Shown piece after piece: positions 25,296 through 33,463 of a stretch of 64,000 bases of DNA. The notes under the pieces were generated by a model. It did no database searches, had not been told where the DNA came from, and saw nothing but the letters and a program-made list of their open reading frames with translations. This DNA is from Dyella_B acidisoli (GTDB taxonomy: Bacteria; Pseudomonadota; Gammaproteobacteria; Xanthomonadales; Rhodanobacteraceae): positions 1,798,001 through 1,862,000 of the forward strand of contig NZ_CP064031.1 of NCBI RefSeq assembly GCF_049532895.1, in the 5' to 3' direction. Position 1 is the first letter of the stretch. Every line of letters begins with the position of its first letter. A program made the position numbers and the translations under genes.

Positions 25296-27038
25296 ATGCA
25301 TACGTTTTACCCGCCATCCGCGGTCGATCTGTCGCGGCGGCGATTCGTCCAAGGTCTTGCCTTGGGCGGCACGGCCGCCGCATTGGGCCTGCTGCGGCCG
25401 GTGCGCGCGGCCGATCATCTTTCCAGTCCGGTGCTCAGTGGTACGGATTTCGCGCTAGACATTGCCCAGATGCCGGTCAATTTCACCGGTACGCCCAGCA
25501 TCGCCACGGTGGTGAATGGCAGCCTGCCTGGTCCCGTTTTGCGCTGGAAGGAAGGCAGCCAGGTTCGCCTGCGTGTCACCAACCGATTGCATGTACCGAC
25601 CTCCATCCATTGGCACGGCATCGTGCTTCCTTTCAACATGGATGGTGTGCCCGGTATCAGTTTCGACGGTATTTCGCCCGGCGAAACCTTTGTCTATCAG
25701 TTTCACGTGCGGCAATCGGGCACTTACTGGTATCACGCCCATTCGGGCTACCAGGAACAGACCGGTCTGCTCGGTGCGTTGATCATCGAACCGCAAGGGC
25801 GCGAACGTGTGGTGGCCGATCGCGATTACGTGGTGGTGCTCAACGATTGGAGTGACGACAACCCGGCCAGCATCTTCGCGCGCCTGAAGAAAAACAGCGG
25901 CTACTACAACACGGCCCAGCCGACGATGGCGGACTTCATTCACGACGCGCATCGCGTGGGGCTGCGTGAAGCTTTCGCCATGCGCAAAATGTGGAACGCC
26001 ATGCGCATGAATCCCACCGATCTCAGCGACGTCAGCGCCTATACGTATACGTACCTGATGAACGGCCAAACGCCGGCGGGCAACTGGACCGGGCTATTCC
26101 GTCCAGGCGAGAAGTTGCGATTGCGCATCATCAACGGCTCCGGCATGACGATCTTCGATGTGCGCATTCCGGGCCTGAAGATGAGCGTGATCAGCGCTGA
26201 CGGCCAGGATGTGGAGCCGGTGTCGGTGGATGAATTCCGCATCGCGCCGGCCGAAACCTACGACGTCATCGTCGAGCCGCAGGACGATCGTGCCTACACC
26301 TTGTTCGCGCAGTCGATCGATCGCAGCGGTTATGCACGCGGCACGCTGACAACGCGCTACGGCGTGGAGGCGGAGGTACCGGCGATGGATCAACGCCTAT
26401 GGTTGAGCATGGAGGACATGATGGGCGACATGTCTTCGCATGCGCACAGCGGCATGCATGACATGAATTCCATGCAGGGCATGCAGGATATGCCAGGCAT
26501 GATGATGCACGATCACGCACCTGCCGCGCCCACCAAACTGAAGACGGAGCCGGGTGTGGATATGCGCGTGGCGAATCCGCGCACGAATCTGGATGATCCC
26601 GGCGCGGGCTTGCGCAATAACGGACGACGCGTGCTGACGTATGCCGATCTGCACACCATCGGCGGCCCGATCGATCCGCGCGAACCAGAGCGAGACATCA
26701 CGCTGCGCCTCACCGGCAATATGGAGCGCTACATGTGGTCGTTCGATGGCGTGAAATTTTCCGATGCCGAGCCGATCCGCTTCAAGCACGGCGAGCGGCT
26801 GCGCCTCGTACTCATCAACGACACCATGATGCATCACCCGCTCCATCTGCATGGCATGTGGAGCGAGGTGGAAAATGCGGATGGCCATTTCCAGATGCGC
26901 AAGCACACCGTCAACGTGCAGCCGGCGCAGCAGATCAGCTATGCGATCACCGCCGACAACCCCGGCCGCTGGGCCTATCACTGCCATATGTTGTTTCACA
27001 TGGAAGCGGGCATGTTCCGCGAGGTGGTGGTGGCATGA
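25296..27038 (+). CDS. copA: Copper-resistance multicopper oxidase CopA
   Basis: 580 residues from ATG 25296, with an AAGGAG site 8 bases upstream. Twin-arginine signal SRRRFVQGLALGGTAAALG, so it is exported folded to the periplasm. Copper-site motifs: HWHGIVLP, WYHAHSGYQEQ, HPLHLHGMW, and the T1 site HCHMLFHMEAGM near the C-terminus. A Met/His-rich loop (residues about 370-405, e.g. MHDMNSMQGMQDMPGMMMHD) is typical of CopA and binds extra Cu. It probably oxidises Cu(I) or sequesters copper. Its TGA overlaps the copB ATG. Confidence 0.96.
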   Translation: MHTFYPPSAVDLSRRRFVQGLALGGTAAALGLLRPVRAADHLSSPVLSGTDFALDIAQMPVNFTGTPSIATVVNGSLPGPVLRWKEGSQVRLRVTNRLHVPTSIHWHGIVLPFNMDGVPGISFDGISPGETFVYQFHVRQSGTYWYHAHSGYQEQTGLLGALIIEPQGRERVVADRDYVVVLNDWSDDNPASIFARLKKNSGYYNTAQPTMADFIHDAHRVGLREAFAMRKMWNAMRMNPTDLSDVSAYTYTYLMNGQTPAGNWTGLFRPGEKLRLRIINGSGMTIFDVRIPGLKMSVISADGQDVEPVSVDEFRIAPAETYDVIVEPQDDRAYTLFAQSIDRSGYARGTLTTRYGVEAEVPAMDQRLWLSMEDMMGDMSSHAHSGMHDMNSMQGMQDMPGMMMHDHAPAAPTKLKTEPGVDMRVANPRTNLDDPGAGLRNNGRRVLTYADLHTIGGPIDPREPERDITLRLTGNMERYMWSFDGVKFSDAEPIRFKHGERLRLVLINDTMMHHPLHLHGMWSEVENADGHFQMRKHTVNVQPAQQISYAITADNPGRWAYHCHMLFHMEAGMFREVVVA

Positions 27039-27814
27039 AACGACGGATTCATGCACGACCGCGATACGCGTGGCTGGTGTTCGCAATTTTGGGCATACCT
27101 TGCGTGAGCGCGGCACAGGACATGTCCGCGATGCGTATGCACGATGAGCCACCGCCCGCCATGCACAGCATGGACATGAACGATCAAGCCGCCTACGGCA
27201 TGCTGCTGGTCGATCAACTGGAATTCACCCACGGCTATGACGGCAACGGTCCGAGGTGGGAAGCCGAAGCCTGGTACGGCGATGACAGTGACAAGCTCTG
27301 GTTGCGCAGCGAAGGGGAGGGTAGCCGGGGACGCATCGACGATGGCGACGTCGAGGCATTTTGGAACCACGCCGTATCCGCGTTCTGGAGCACGCAGCTG
27401 GGCATCCGGCACGATCTTGGCGAGGGTACGCATCGCAACTGGGCCGCGTTTGGCCTGGAAGGGCTGGCCCCGTACTGGGTGGAACTGGAAGCGACGGGCT
27501 ATCTCAGCGATGCAGGCCGCGTGGCTGCACGCGGGCGCGCGGAATACACCTTGCGGTTCACCCAGCGCCTGATGCTGCAGCCGGAGTTCGAGATTAATCT
27601 GTACAGCAAAGATGATGCAACGCAGCGCATCGGTGGCGGCGTGTCAGATGCGCAACTGGGGCTGCGCCTTCGCTACGAAATCACGCGGCAATTCGCACCC
27701 TATGTGGGTGTGGTGTGGTCCCGCGGCTTTGGTACGACAGCCGGGTTCGCTCGCATCAACCGCGAACCTGTTTTCGATCGGCAATTCGTTGCCGGTGTTC
27801 GTTTTTGGTTTTAG
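27035..27814 (+). CDS. copB: Copper-resistance outer-membrane protein CopB
   Basis: 259 residues from ATG 27035, overlapping the copA stop (ATGA). Signal peptide (YAWLVFAILGIPCVSAAQ), a short Met/His-rich part (MSAMRMHDEPPPAMHSMDM), then the CopB beta-barrel domain: LLVDQLEFTHGYDGNG, KLWLRSEGEGSRGRID, the ending aromatic VRFWF that suits outer-membrane insertion. CopB is the outer-membrane partner of CopA. It is shorter than many CopB proteins because the N-terminal Met-rich repeat is short. Confidence 0.93.
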   Translation: MKRRIHARPRYAWLVFAILGIPCVSAAQDMSAMRMHDEPPPAMHSMDMNDQAAYGMLLVDQLEFTHGYDGNGPRWEAEAWYGDDSDKLWLRSEGEGSRGRIDDGDVEAFWNHAVSAFWSTQLGIRHDLGEGTHRNWAAFGLEGLAPYWVELEATGYLSDAGRVAARGRAEYTLRFTQRLMLQPEFEINLYSKDDATQRIGGGVSDAQLGLRLRYEITRQFAPYVGVVWSRGFGTTAGFARINREPVFDRQFVAGVRFWF

Positions 27815-27823
27815 GGGAAGGTC

Positions 27824-28387
27824 ATGAGAACACTCATCAGTACGCTTGTAGTTATCGTGGTTATGGCAGTGCTGGGTTACGCCTATGCTTGCTCGGGCTA
27901 CTACAACATCGGCGCGGACGTGCCGCATTGGCCGCTTACGTATCGATTCCTGACCATGACAAGGGACCGTTCGATCGAGCATCACGCGCAATCGATCAGC
28001 GTGCCGAATCTGGACGATCCTGCTTTGATCTTGAAAGGCGCTGGCCAGTACGCAGCCATGTGCACGGGCTGCCATCTCGCACCTGGCACACACGATTCGG
28101 AACTTCGCTCCGGCCTCTATCCCAAGCCACCCGTGCTGGGTGAAGAGCAGCTTGATCCGCGCGAGGCATTCTGGATTATCAAGCACGGCATCAAGCTGAC
28201 GGCCATGCCTGCCTGGGGCGCCACGCACGACGACGACACTATCTGGAGCATCGTTGCGTTCGTGCGGAAACTGCACGGCATGACGCCGGCGCAATACAAG
28301 GACATCGTCGCCAAGGCGCCGCCGGATGAAGACATGGATATGGGCCATGACCAGCATGACATGCACGACGACATGAAATCCCATTAA
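27824..28387 (+). CDS. Periplasmic/membrane-anchored c-type cytochrome
   Basis: 187 residues from ATG 27824, with GGGGAAGG in front. N-terminal signal/anchor (LISTLVVIVVMAVLGYAYA). One haem c site CTGCH (about residue 80) and a likely axial Met in TAMPAWG (about residue 126); the C-terminus is acidic and Met/His-rich (DEDMDMGHDQHDMHDDM), which may bind metal. It lies 9 bp after copB and is probably in the same operon, so it could pass electrons from copper oxidation, though that is inference. Confidence 0.85.
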   Translation: MRTLISTLVVIVVMAVLGYAYACSGYYNIGADVPHWPLTYRFLTMTRDRSIEHHAQSISVPNLDDPALILKGAGQYAAMCTGCHLAPGTHDSELRSGLYPKPPVLGEEQLDPREAFWIIKHGIKLTAMPAWGATHDDDTIWSIVAFVRKLHGMTPAQYKDIVAKAPPDEDMDMGHDQHDMHDDMKSH

Positions 28388-28420
28388 GGCGATTTCTACC
28401 CATGCATGCCGATAACTTCA

Positions 28421-28492
28421 CGTAGGCTGAGATTGAGATGTCAATCCCAGCATTGCCATGTAAGCACACAACGCGATGCTGGGATTCTACGT
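28421..28492. repeat. R1 palindrome
   Basis: Starts CGTAGGCTGAGATTG and ends TTCTACG. A 10-bp inner stem ATCCCAGCAT (28444-28453) with ATGCTGGGAT (28475-28484) flanks the R1 centre TGCCATG...CGCG. It lies between the convergent cytochrome and glycosyltransferase genes. Confidence 0.75.
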
Positions 28493-28503
28493 GTACGCGC
28501 AAC

Positions 28504-29394
28504 TCAGCGGTGCGCAGCAACTCTCTTGACGTTGGCCCCAGGTGCAGGCCTGGGGGGCTTGAACAACATGCGGCGTACGCGGGCTGCTAAGCCCACAGCG
28601 CGCGCGAACAGGTATTCGGGCAAGCTGATGAAGCCCTCGCGCCAGAGCCTGCGGCGCATGACACGACGGGCTCGGTGGACTGCCATGAAATCATCGCTGA
28701 GCCCACGTTGGCCAGGATTACGTCTGTTCCAAATCCCCAGGATCTGGTCGATCTTCGCGCAGCGATGACCTGAAAACAAAATCTGCGACCACAGGAGGTA
28801 ATCCTCGGAGTACCAGACCTGTGGATCGAAGCGAAACGGTAGGTCGCGGCGCAATATCACTGAGGCAGTCGGAAGGGGGTTATGAAACAGCAAGCGGCCT
28901 CGTCCGATGATGTGCGTCTGGATCGGCTCCTGCAACTCGGGAATGGGTGTTCCACGCGGGCGCACGACCATCTTGTGGGCGATCAGCGCAATGGAGGGAT
29001 CTGCTTCCAGCGCAGCCATTTGCAGTTCCAGCTTATGCGGCCCCCATGTGTCATCGGCATCGAGGAATGCAATGTAAGTCTGTGTGGCTTGCTCCCATGC
29101 GATATTGCGCGCGCGCGATGGGCCACCGTTGTCTGCCAGTGCAATCACCTTGATCCAGCCGTCTTCATGGGCAGCGGCAACCCGGTGCAGTGCTGCAAGC
29201 GTGCCATCGCCACTGCCGTCCTCCACCAGCAAGACTTCGGCGGGGAGCAGTGTCTGCGCGGAGATTGAAGCGACTGCATCATCAATGGTCGCTGCGCAGC
29301 GGAAGCAAGGAACCACCACGCTCACCGGCGCACGCTTTGTAGCGAGCGCATCGTTGCCAGGCGTTTTGGCTGCGGTCTTCTGCTCATCATGCAT
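28504..29394 (-). CDS. Family 2 glycosyltransferase
   Basis: 296 residues from ATG 29394 (GTG 29424 in the same frame is the alternative). GT-A fold: VSVVVPCFRCAATIDDAVAS at the start, VLLVEDGSGDGT, and the DXD-type metal site FLDADDTWGPHK (about residue 110). A later block WYSEDYLLWSQILFSGHR contains the ED region near the acceptor site. There are no membrane helices. The donor sugar is unknown. It is a single gene facing away from its neighbours. Confidence 0.87.
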   Translation of the reverse strand: MHDEQKTAAKTPGNDALATKRAPVSVVVPCFRCAATIDDAVASISAQTLLPAEVLLVEDGSGDGTLAALHRVAAAHEDGWIKVIALADNGGPSRARNIAWEQATQTYIAFLDADDTWGPHKLELQMAALEADPSIALIAHKMVVRPRGTPIPELQEPIQTHIIGRGRLLFHNPLPTASVILRRDLPFRFDPQVWYSEDYLLWSQILFSGHRCAKIDQILGIWNRRNPGQRGLSDDFMAVHRARRVMRRRLWREGFISLPEYLFARAVGLAARVRRMLFKPPRPAPGANVKRVAAHR

Positions 29395-29642
29395 GGGATG
29401 AAATCCTGGGGACGTACCACTCACATTCGTAAACGCGGTGTCCCATCTGCTGGTTAGGAGGCGGCCACCACGGCGCCCGGTATGCTCCCTGACGCTTGTA
29501 CGGGCGTTGTTGTTTTTACGGCAGCATCGGTGAGAGCAGAATGAAAGGCGCGTCTACTCGACGTCATGCCTGCACAAGCAGCAACCGTTTCCATCGCCGC
29601 GTAGGTTGGGATGCAAACTCCTACCTACACACGCTTTATTGA
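29395..29642. other. Intergenic stretch with a short R1 palindrome
   Basis: No coding frame is supported. A 6-bp stem CGCCCG / CGGGCG lies near 29490. A short R1-type unit (GTAGGTTGGGATGC...CCTACCTAC) lies at about 29600-29635, just after the end of the metallo-beta-lactamase-fold gene. The glycosyltransferase promoter should be in the left part. Confidence 0.5.
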
Positions 29643-30635
29643 TTATGCCCGCGCGAGCCGCAGCTGCTTTCGTCGACGCAGATAACGCCATAGCAAGGTG
29701 ATGATGGTAGCCAGCACCACGATGAAAGCCGCCAATTGCGCACCCAATACACGAAACTGGTTGAACATGATGTACATGCCGTCCTGGGTATAGAAGCCGT
29801 TGTACTTGGCAATACGTGCAGGCAGCGCCAGTAGATCCTGTTTGCTCAATGGCAGAACATGTTCGTTTGGGTGATAGGTGGATCCGAAATCGAACGTATC
29901 ACCCTGCGCGTTCAATTCGATGTGCCCACCCAGCACTGCAGTGACAGGGCGGTCTTTCACGAAATCGGCCACGCGTTGCGCGCTGGCCAAGTCGTCTGCG
30001 GCGTTGTCGATGATCAGGCGCCCTGGCATGAAAAAGTCGCCGGAAAAGAACAAGTCGGTGTTGCGGTCGTAGAAAGATAGATGCGATGGGTAGTGCCCGG
30101 GCGTGGGCAGCACGTCGATGACTCGGTCGCCAAGGTCGATATGCGCCATGCCATGAGGCCAGTTGTTCAGGCCGAAATACTGCTTTACGTGCTCCAGGTC
30201 GGTCTGCACGACTTGCACGTGGGGCAGCGACTGGAATTGCGCATCGCCACGACGATGATCCAGATGCCCATGGGTGTGCACCACCAGCAGCGGCAGCTTC
30301 GATGCGCCGTCGGCGGGCAGAAGATCCATCACCGTTTGCGCGAGCGGCACCTGTTTCGGCTCGGCCACGTCGCCGGTATCGATCAACAACGCACGGTTTG
30401 ATCCAATCAGCAGATACATGAAAGGCGCTTCGTACGTTGCGCAGGGGTTCTCGCGCAAGATGTAAGTGTGTTCGTCGTAGCGATGCACCTGCAAAGTCGG
30501 CTGCGACATCTGCTTGCAATCGGGCGCGCCAGGACTCCAGTGCATATCCAGCGATCCCGGTATGGGATCTGCGTGGATACTCTGGCCTATCAGGATCATG
30601 CTCAGCGCGCACAGGAACATCCGTGGGAATTTCAT
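29643..30635 (-). CDS. Exported metallo-beta-lactamase-fold protein with C-terminal membrane helix
   Basis: 330 residues from ATG 30635. Signal peptide (MKFPRMFLCALSMILIGQS). Metal motif HTHGHLDHRRGD (about residues 122-133), later ligands in PTPGHYPSHLSFYD, FFSGDFFMPG and GGHIELNAQG. A transmembrane helix closes the protein (LGAQLAAFIVVLATIITLLW) followed by basic residues (RYLRRRKQLRLARA). The catalytic domain is therefore probably periplasmic and tethered to the inner membrane. Substrate unknown. The TSUP gene diverges from it with under 40 bp between the listed starts. Confidence 0.83.
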   Translation of the reverse strand: MKFPRMFLCALSMILIGQSIHADPIPGSLDMHWSPGAPDCKQMSQPTLQVHRYDEHTYILRENPCATYEAPFMYLLIGSNRALLIDTGDVAEPKQVPLAQTVMDLLPADGASKLPLLVVHTHGHLDHRRGDAQFQSLPHVQVVQTDLEHVKQYFGLNNWPHGMAHIDLGDRVIDVLPTPGHYPSHLSFYDRNTDLFFSGDFFMPGRLIIDNAADDLASAQRVADFVKDRPVTAVLGGHIELNAQGDTFDFGSTYHPNEHVLPLSKQDLLALPARIAKYNGFYTQDGMYIMFNQFRVLGAQLAAFIVVLATIITLLWRYLRRRKQLRLARA

Positions 30636-30673
30636 GCGGACTCTGAAGTAGGGGAGGGACCAGGGTGTGATGC

Positions 30674-31501
30674 ATGGCCCTGGAATACGGTTTAATGCAC
30701 GCCTGTCCGCAGCGACCACGAGGCGCACCTTTGCTTCCCTTGCATGACCTGCTCGCCGTCCTGTGCGGATCGCTGGTCGGCTTTTCGCTGGCGCTGATCG
30801 GTGGTGGCGGTTCGATTCTCGCCACGCCGTTGCTGCTGTACGTCGTGGGTCTGCATGATCCGCATCGCGCGATTGGCACCAGCGCACTCGCCGTGTCAGC
30901 CAATGCCTTTGCCAACCTGATACCGCATGCCAGAGCTGGCCATGTGCGCTGGCGCGCCGCGTTCGCATTCGCCGTCGCGGGTGTCGTCGGTGCGTATTTG
31001 GGATCGAGCCTGGGCAAAATGATGGACGGCCGACTGTTGCTGGTGCTGTTCGCGCTGTTGATGCTGACCATCGCCCTACTGATGTTGCGTCGCAGACGCG
31101 TGCACGACGGCGCGGCTTATCCGCATCGCAACATGTTTTTTCGGCTGGGTATCGCAGGATTTGGCGCGGGCGGTCTTGCTGGTTTTTTCGGCATCGGCGG
31201 CGGTTTTCTGATTGTGCCGGGCCTGGTGTTCGCCAGCGGAATGGGCATGATCGAGGCGATTGGCACGTCGCTGTTCTGCGTCGGAGCGTTCGGGCTTACT
31301 GCTGCGTTGAACTATGCCGCTTCCGGGTGGGTGGCGTGGCCGATTGCTTGGGAGTTCATTGCCGGAGGCATTGCAGGCGGCTGGCTGGGCGCATGGAGTG
31401 CTCAAAAACTATCCAAATTGCGCGGTGCGCTTGCTGTTCTTTTTGCGACCGTCATCGCAGCGGTGGCCTGTTTTATGTTGGCAAAGAGCTTGCTTCCCTA
31501 G
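30674..31501 (+). CDS. TSUP (TauE/SafE) family membrane permease
   Basis: 275 residues from ATG 30674; the true start may be ATG 30695 or TTG 30740, since the family begins close to LHDLLAVLCGSLVGFSLAL. Seven to eight helices and the two repeated family motifs FSLALIGGGGSILATPLL and AGFFGIGGGFLIVPGLV. TSUP proteins move sulfur compounds or organic anions such as sulfite or sulfoacetate. The neighbouring hydrolase might work on a related compound but no further sulfur gene is seen. Confidence 0.85.
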   Translation: MALEYGLMHACPQRPRGAPLLPLHDLLAVLCGSLVGFSLALIGGGGSILATPLLLYVVGLHDPHRAIGTSALAVSANAFANLIPHARAGHVRWRAAFAFAVAGVVGAYLGSSLGKMMDGRLLLVLFALLMLTIALLMLRRRRVHDGAAYPHRNMFFRLGIAGFGAGGLAGFFGIGGGFLIVPGLVFASGMGMIEAIGTSLFCVGAFGLTAALNYAASGWVAWPIAWEFIAGGIAGGWLGAWSAQKLSKLRGALAVLFATVIAAVACFMLAKSLLP

Positions 31502-31647
31502 GGTTTTCGTTCTTTCAGGTGTGCCGGAAGGCATCTTTTTGGCCTTTTTATGCATTTACCAGTTGGCGAAGCCGCAAATTTCCCCTACATTTCGCTCGCC
31601 GAAAGGCGCATTTCAACAATCAATCCAAATAACGAATGGGGTAGTCC

Positions 31648-32013
31648 ATGGCAAAGAAGGCAGCAAAAGGTAAAACGGCTAAGGCCGCCGCGGCTCCGAA
31701 GCCGATCAAGGATGCACTGAGCAAGTCCGGCCTGGTTGCGCATCTGGCGGAAACCACGGGTCTTGCGTCCAAGGATGTGCGTGGCGTTCTGTCCGCACTG
31801 GAAGGTGTTGTGCACGCGTCTGTGCATAAGAAGGGCGCCGGCATGTTCACCCTGCCTGGTCTGCTGAAGATCACCGCTGTCAATGTGCCGGCCAAGCCGA
31901 AGCGCAAGGGCATCAACCCCTTCACGAAGGAAGAGCAGTGGTTCGCTGCCAAGCCCGCCACCGTGAAGGTGAAGATCCGTCCGCTGAAGAAGCTCAAGGA
32001 CGCGGCGCTCTAA
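31648..32013 (+). CDS. HU-family DNA-binding protein with basic N-terminal tail
   Basis: 121 residues from ATG 31648. A Lys/Ala tail (MAKKAAKGKTAKAAAAPKP) of histone H1 type precedes an HU-like domain: LVAHLAETTGLASKDVRGVL, then the strand region GAGMFTLPGLLKITAVNVPAK with the beta-arm KPKRKGINPFTKEEQWFAAKPA. It differs from standard 90-residue HU and IHF proteins in the tail and in the arm sequence. It likely binds and compacts DNA. Single gene with its own terminator. Confidence 0.85.
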   Translation: MAKKAAKGKTAKAAAAPKPIKDALSKSGLVAHLAETTGLASKDVRGVLSALEGVVHASVHKKGAGMFTLPGLLKITAVNVPAKPKRKGINPFTKEEQWFAAKPATVKVKIRPLKKLKDAAL

Positions 32014-32058
32014 TCTGCGCTTAAGGCCGTTGCATACGTAGCGTGCCTTGCAAACCAC

Positions 32059-32097
32059 ACGGGATGCGTCACTGCAAGGTGGCGCATCCCGTTTTTT
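32059..32097 (+). terminator. Rho-independent terminator after the HU-like gene
   Basis: Stem ACGGGATGCG (32059-32068) with CGCATCCCGT (32083-32092), extended inside by CAC/GTG, followed by TTTTTT. Confidence 0.9.
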
Positions 32098-32110
32098 GTA
32101 TTGAGCATGC

Positions 32111-32131
32111 TAGGAATGCTCTGATCTATTC
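32111..32131. repeat. Single arm of the three-armed palindrome
   Basis: Matches the outer arm at 7729-7749 at 20 of 21 positions (TAGG[A/G]ATGCTCTGATCTATTC). There is no inverted partner nearby. It supplies the stop codon of the broken methyltransferase frame. Confidence 0.8.
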
Positions 32132-32344
32132 AATATCGTGCGCCGACAATGCGTGCACCGACCAGCCTTCGCGACAACCTAAATCCAGCACCGAGCGCGG
32201 GTGCGTATCGAGCACGGCTTCGACAATGGCTTGATCGGTGATCAGTCGCCGGCCTTCGATAAGGCCATCGCGCACAGCATGCGTTCACGCCTCCGCGTTG
32301 CGATACCAGCTTTGCAGGATTTCCGCTTCGTCGTTGTTATGCAT
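32126..32344 (-). pseudogene. Truncated class I SAM-dependent methyltransferase
   Basis: On the minus strand, from ATG 32344 (AAGG upstream), the frame reads MHNNDEAEILQSWYRNAEA, then TGA where a Trp codon is expected, then THAVRDGLIEGRRLITDQA, IVEAVLDTHPRS and VLDLGCREGWSVHALSAHDIE. The last block is motif I of SAM-dependent methyltransferases (usually DLGCGEG; here Arg for Gly). The frame then ends at TAG 32126-32128 exactly where the repeat arm begins. About 70 residues remain of a domain that needs about 200. Two lesions, one internal stop and one truncation, mean it is not functional. Confidence 0.75.
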
Positions 32345-32565
32345 GTCCGGACCTTTTTGCGGGAACGCGGCCAATCGCAGCAAGGGCATGGCAAGCCTTA
32401 GGCTGGTGCTCGTGACGCCCACTTTCGTCGAAGCAGGCGCCGTGGTATTACGACCTTATCCATGGCATGTGCTGGGATGCGCATGCGTGGTGCAAGGGGA
32501 CGTAAGGCGTCGCAACAAAGAAAGACGTAGCGGGTTCGCTCATCATTTCAAGATTGGAGACGATT

Positions 32566-33273
32566 ATGTTCAAAAGACTCTTTGCGGAGTTCTTCGGCAC
32601 CTTTTGGCTGGTGCTCGGTGGTTGTGGCAGCGCAGTACTGGCCGCGGCCTTTCCGAATCTAGGTATTGGTTTTGCCGGCGTGGCGCTGGCCTTCGGCCTT
32701 ACCGTAGTCACCATGGCGTATGCCTGTGCAGGCATTTCCGGGGCGCATTTCAATCCGGCGATAACGGTGGGGTTGTTCTTCGGTGGACGCTTCAGCGGCA
32801 AGGACGTCGTGCCCTACATCGTTGCGCAGGTGATTGGGGCGATTGTTGCGGCAGCGGTGCTGTACGTGATTGCCAGCGGGAAGGCCGGTTTCGATGCCAC
32901 GGCCAGCGGCTTCGCCTCCAACGGCTACGGTGAACATTCGCCGGGCGGCTATTCGCTGCAAGCCTGCATCGTGAGCGAATTTGTGCTCACCGCCATGTTC
33001 CTGATCGTGATCCACGGCGCCACGGATCGCCGTGCGCCTGCCGGTTTCGGTCCGCTGGCGATCGGCCTGGCGCTTACGCTGATCCATCTGATCAGCATTC
33101 CAGTAACCAACACCTCGGTGAATCCCGCGCGCAGTACCGGCGTGGCGGTGTTCCAGGGCACCTGGGCGCTTCAGCAATTGTGGATGTTCTGGGTGGTGCC
33201 ACTGCTCGGTGGCGCAGCGGGTGGACTGATCTTCCGCTTTCTGCTGGCTGAGAACGAGGCCAAATCGAGCTGA
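32566..33273 (+). CDS. aqpZ: Aquaporin Z
   Basis: 235 residues from ATG 32566 (GGAG at -10), close to the 231 of E. coli AqpZ. Six helices and the two pore motifs HFNPAITVG and TSVNPARSTG, with the Arg of the selectivity filter after the second NPA. The opening MFKRLFAEFFGTFWLVLGGCGSAVLAA is typical. It conducts water across the inner membrane. Monocistronic, with a terminator behind it. The gap 32345-32565 before it holds no recognised gene and should contain its promoter. Confidence 0.96.
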   Translation: MFKRLFAEFFGTFWLVLGGCGSAVLAAAFPNLGIGFAGVALAFGLTVVTMAYACAGISGAHFNPAITVGLFFGGRFSGKDVVPYIVAQVIGAIVAAAVLYVIASGKAGFDATASGFASNGYGEHSPGGYSLQACIVSEFVLTAMFLIVIHGATDRRAPAGFGPLAIGLALTLIHLISIPVTNTSVNPARSTGVAVFQGTWALQQLWMFWVVPLLGGAAGGLIFRFLLAENEAKSS

Positions 33274-33282
33274 CGGTGATTG

Positions 33283-33313
33283 CCCGGCCGGGTGTGAGCA
33301 ACGGCCGGGTTTT
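33283..33313 (+). terminator. Rho-independent terminator after aqpZ
   Basis: Stem CCCGGCC (33283-33289) with GGCCGGG (33303-33309), then TTTT. Confidence 0.8.
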
Positions 33314-33463
33314 CGTGTACCGCGGATACAACTACCTCCCCTGCAAGCAGGGGCGGTAGTTGCGTGCAGCAAGCGGCGTTTTGGCCGCATTTCCCCCTCT
33401 ATTCACCTTGCAATTACGTTCGCCAACCCCAACGATGCAGTCGTCCTCAACGAGGTTCTGTCG

